In this document: positions 63,563-64,000 of the stretch, in pieces
Layout: the number at the start of each line of letters is the position of its first letter
Position numbering within the stretch: the first letter of the stretch is position 1
Origin: Marimonas arenosa
GTDB taxonomy: Bacteria; Pseudomonadota; Alphaproteobacteria; Rhodobacterales; Rhodobacteraceae
Assembly: GCF_030848945.1 (NCBI RefSeq)
Contig: NZ_JANHAX010000009.1
Location: 1-64,000 of the forward strand
Direction: 5' to 3'
Length of the DNA stretch: 64,000 bases
Program-made: the position numbers and the translations under genes
The notes under the pieces: model-generated
What the model was told of the DNA's origin: nothing
Database searches by the model: none
What the model saw: only the letters and a program-made list of their open reading frames with translations

Positions 63563-64000
63563 ATGTCCGAGATCGAACGCGAAGCGATGGAATACGATGT
63601 GGTGATCGTTGGCGCAGGCCCGGCGGGCTTGTCGGCGGCGATCCGGCTCAAGCAGCTCGACCCGGATCTGAGCGTCGTGGTGCTCGAGAAGGGCTCGGAA
63701 GTGGGTGCGCACATCCTGTCGGGTGCAGTGCTTGATCCCTGCGGGCTCGACGCGCTGATCCCCGACTGGAAGGACAAGGGCGCGCCGCTGAACGTTCCGG
63801 TCAAGGAAGACAATTTCTACATGCTGGGTGAGGCAGGTGATATCCGCATCCCCAACTGGCCGATGCCGCCACTGATGTCGAACCACGGCAAATACATCGT
63901 CTCGATGGGCAATGTCTGCCGCTGGATGGCCGAGCAGGCCGAGGAGATGGGCGTCGAGATCTTCCCCGGCATGGCTTGCTCCGAGCTGGTTTACGATGGC
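63563..64000 (+). CDS. Electron-transfer flavoprotein-ubiquinone oxidoreductase, 5' part
   Basis: 146 codons, cut by the window edge. ATG 63563 has a GGGGAGG site. FAD dinucleotide fold YDVVIVGAGPAGLSAAIRL, then VLEKGSEVGAHILSGAVLDP and NHGKYIVSMGNVCRWMAEQA identify ETF-QO, which passes electrons from ETF (fatty acid, amino acid and dimethylglycine/sarcosine oxidation) to ubiquinone. Confidence 0.93.
   Translation, partial: MSEIEREAMEYDVVIVGAGPAGLSAAIRLKQLDPDLSVVVLEKGSEVGAHILSGAVLDPCGLDALIPDWKDKGAPLNVPVKEDNFYMLGEAGDIRIPNWPMPPLMSNHGKYIVSMGNVCRWMAEQAEEMGVEIFPGMACSELVYDG

Overview
The window reads as a chromosomal segment of a marine-type alphaproteobacterium of the order Rhodobacterales (Roseobacter/Rhodobacter relatives). 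This is inferred from gene content: a DUF6280 protein, a 44-residue aa3-oxidase subunit IV, a PopZ-like acidic protein, a DUF429-like/MoeA fusion, CobQ, a yidC-MOSC-engB block, and the dispersed CCCGGGATATTT hairpin repeat. Core genes have GC-rich codon use. About the first 9.4 kb is visibly richer in A+T.

Region 1 (1-9.67 kb) is a genomic island ending at a tRNA-Cys(GCA) gene. It carries two tyrosine recombinases (42-608 and 3542-5026) and the decayed tail of a third (2651-2740). Cargo genes are a stand-alone Upf1-like SF1 helicase, two small unknown genes behind the large integrase, a YaaC-like protein, an IS5-family element with a -1 frameshift, and a two-gene unit. That unit is a glycine-rich membrane protein followed by a coiled-coil protein with a C-terminal NYN (Zc3h12a-like) nuclease domain. 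It is the best candidate for an undescribed, possibly defensive, system.

Region 2 (9.8-32.8 kb) is mostly housekeeping: a DLH-fold protein with all three catalytic residues replaced, PIMT, TolC, a PopZ-like protein, cobQ, DUF6280, efp, a two-gene envelope operon, ygfZ, a glycosyltransferase overlapping an MsbA-like ABC exporter tail to tail, two PLP aminotransferases, a crotonase, DUF1992, valS, a ZntB-like transporter, an active-looking DLH and a small membrane protein.

Region 3 (32.8-42.8 kb) is accessory. It holds a PhnZ/TmpB-like HD oxygenase gene translationally coupled to a decapitated PhyH dioxygenase, a broken IS30 transposase, a dimethylglycine/sarcosine dehydrogenase-like flavoprotein, an amidase, an orphan CoxL-type molybdenum hydroxylase subunit and a DUF2235 hydrolase.

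Region 4 (42.8-53.9 kb) contains a three-gene operon with start/stop overlaps (sterol desaturase, ferredoxin-like, SixA). Next is an odd two-gene operon encoding a Cys/Trp-repeat metzincin-like protein. Then come argB, an SDR, engB-MOSC-yidC (coupled), and a GGDEF-EAL protein. Paired hairpin repeats fill the gaps.

Region 5 (53.9-64 kb) holds ttcA, the aa3 oxidase subunit IV, a lipoprotein, azlCD, and a molybdenum-cofactor cluster (fdhD, YcxB-like, mobA, mobB, moeA fusion). A membrane protein, greA and the start of the ETF-ubiquinone oxidoreductase gene close the window. The molybdenum-cofactor cluster could supply cofactor to the CoxL-type enzyme and to formate dehydrogenase.
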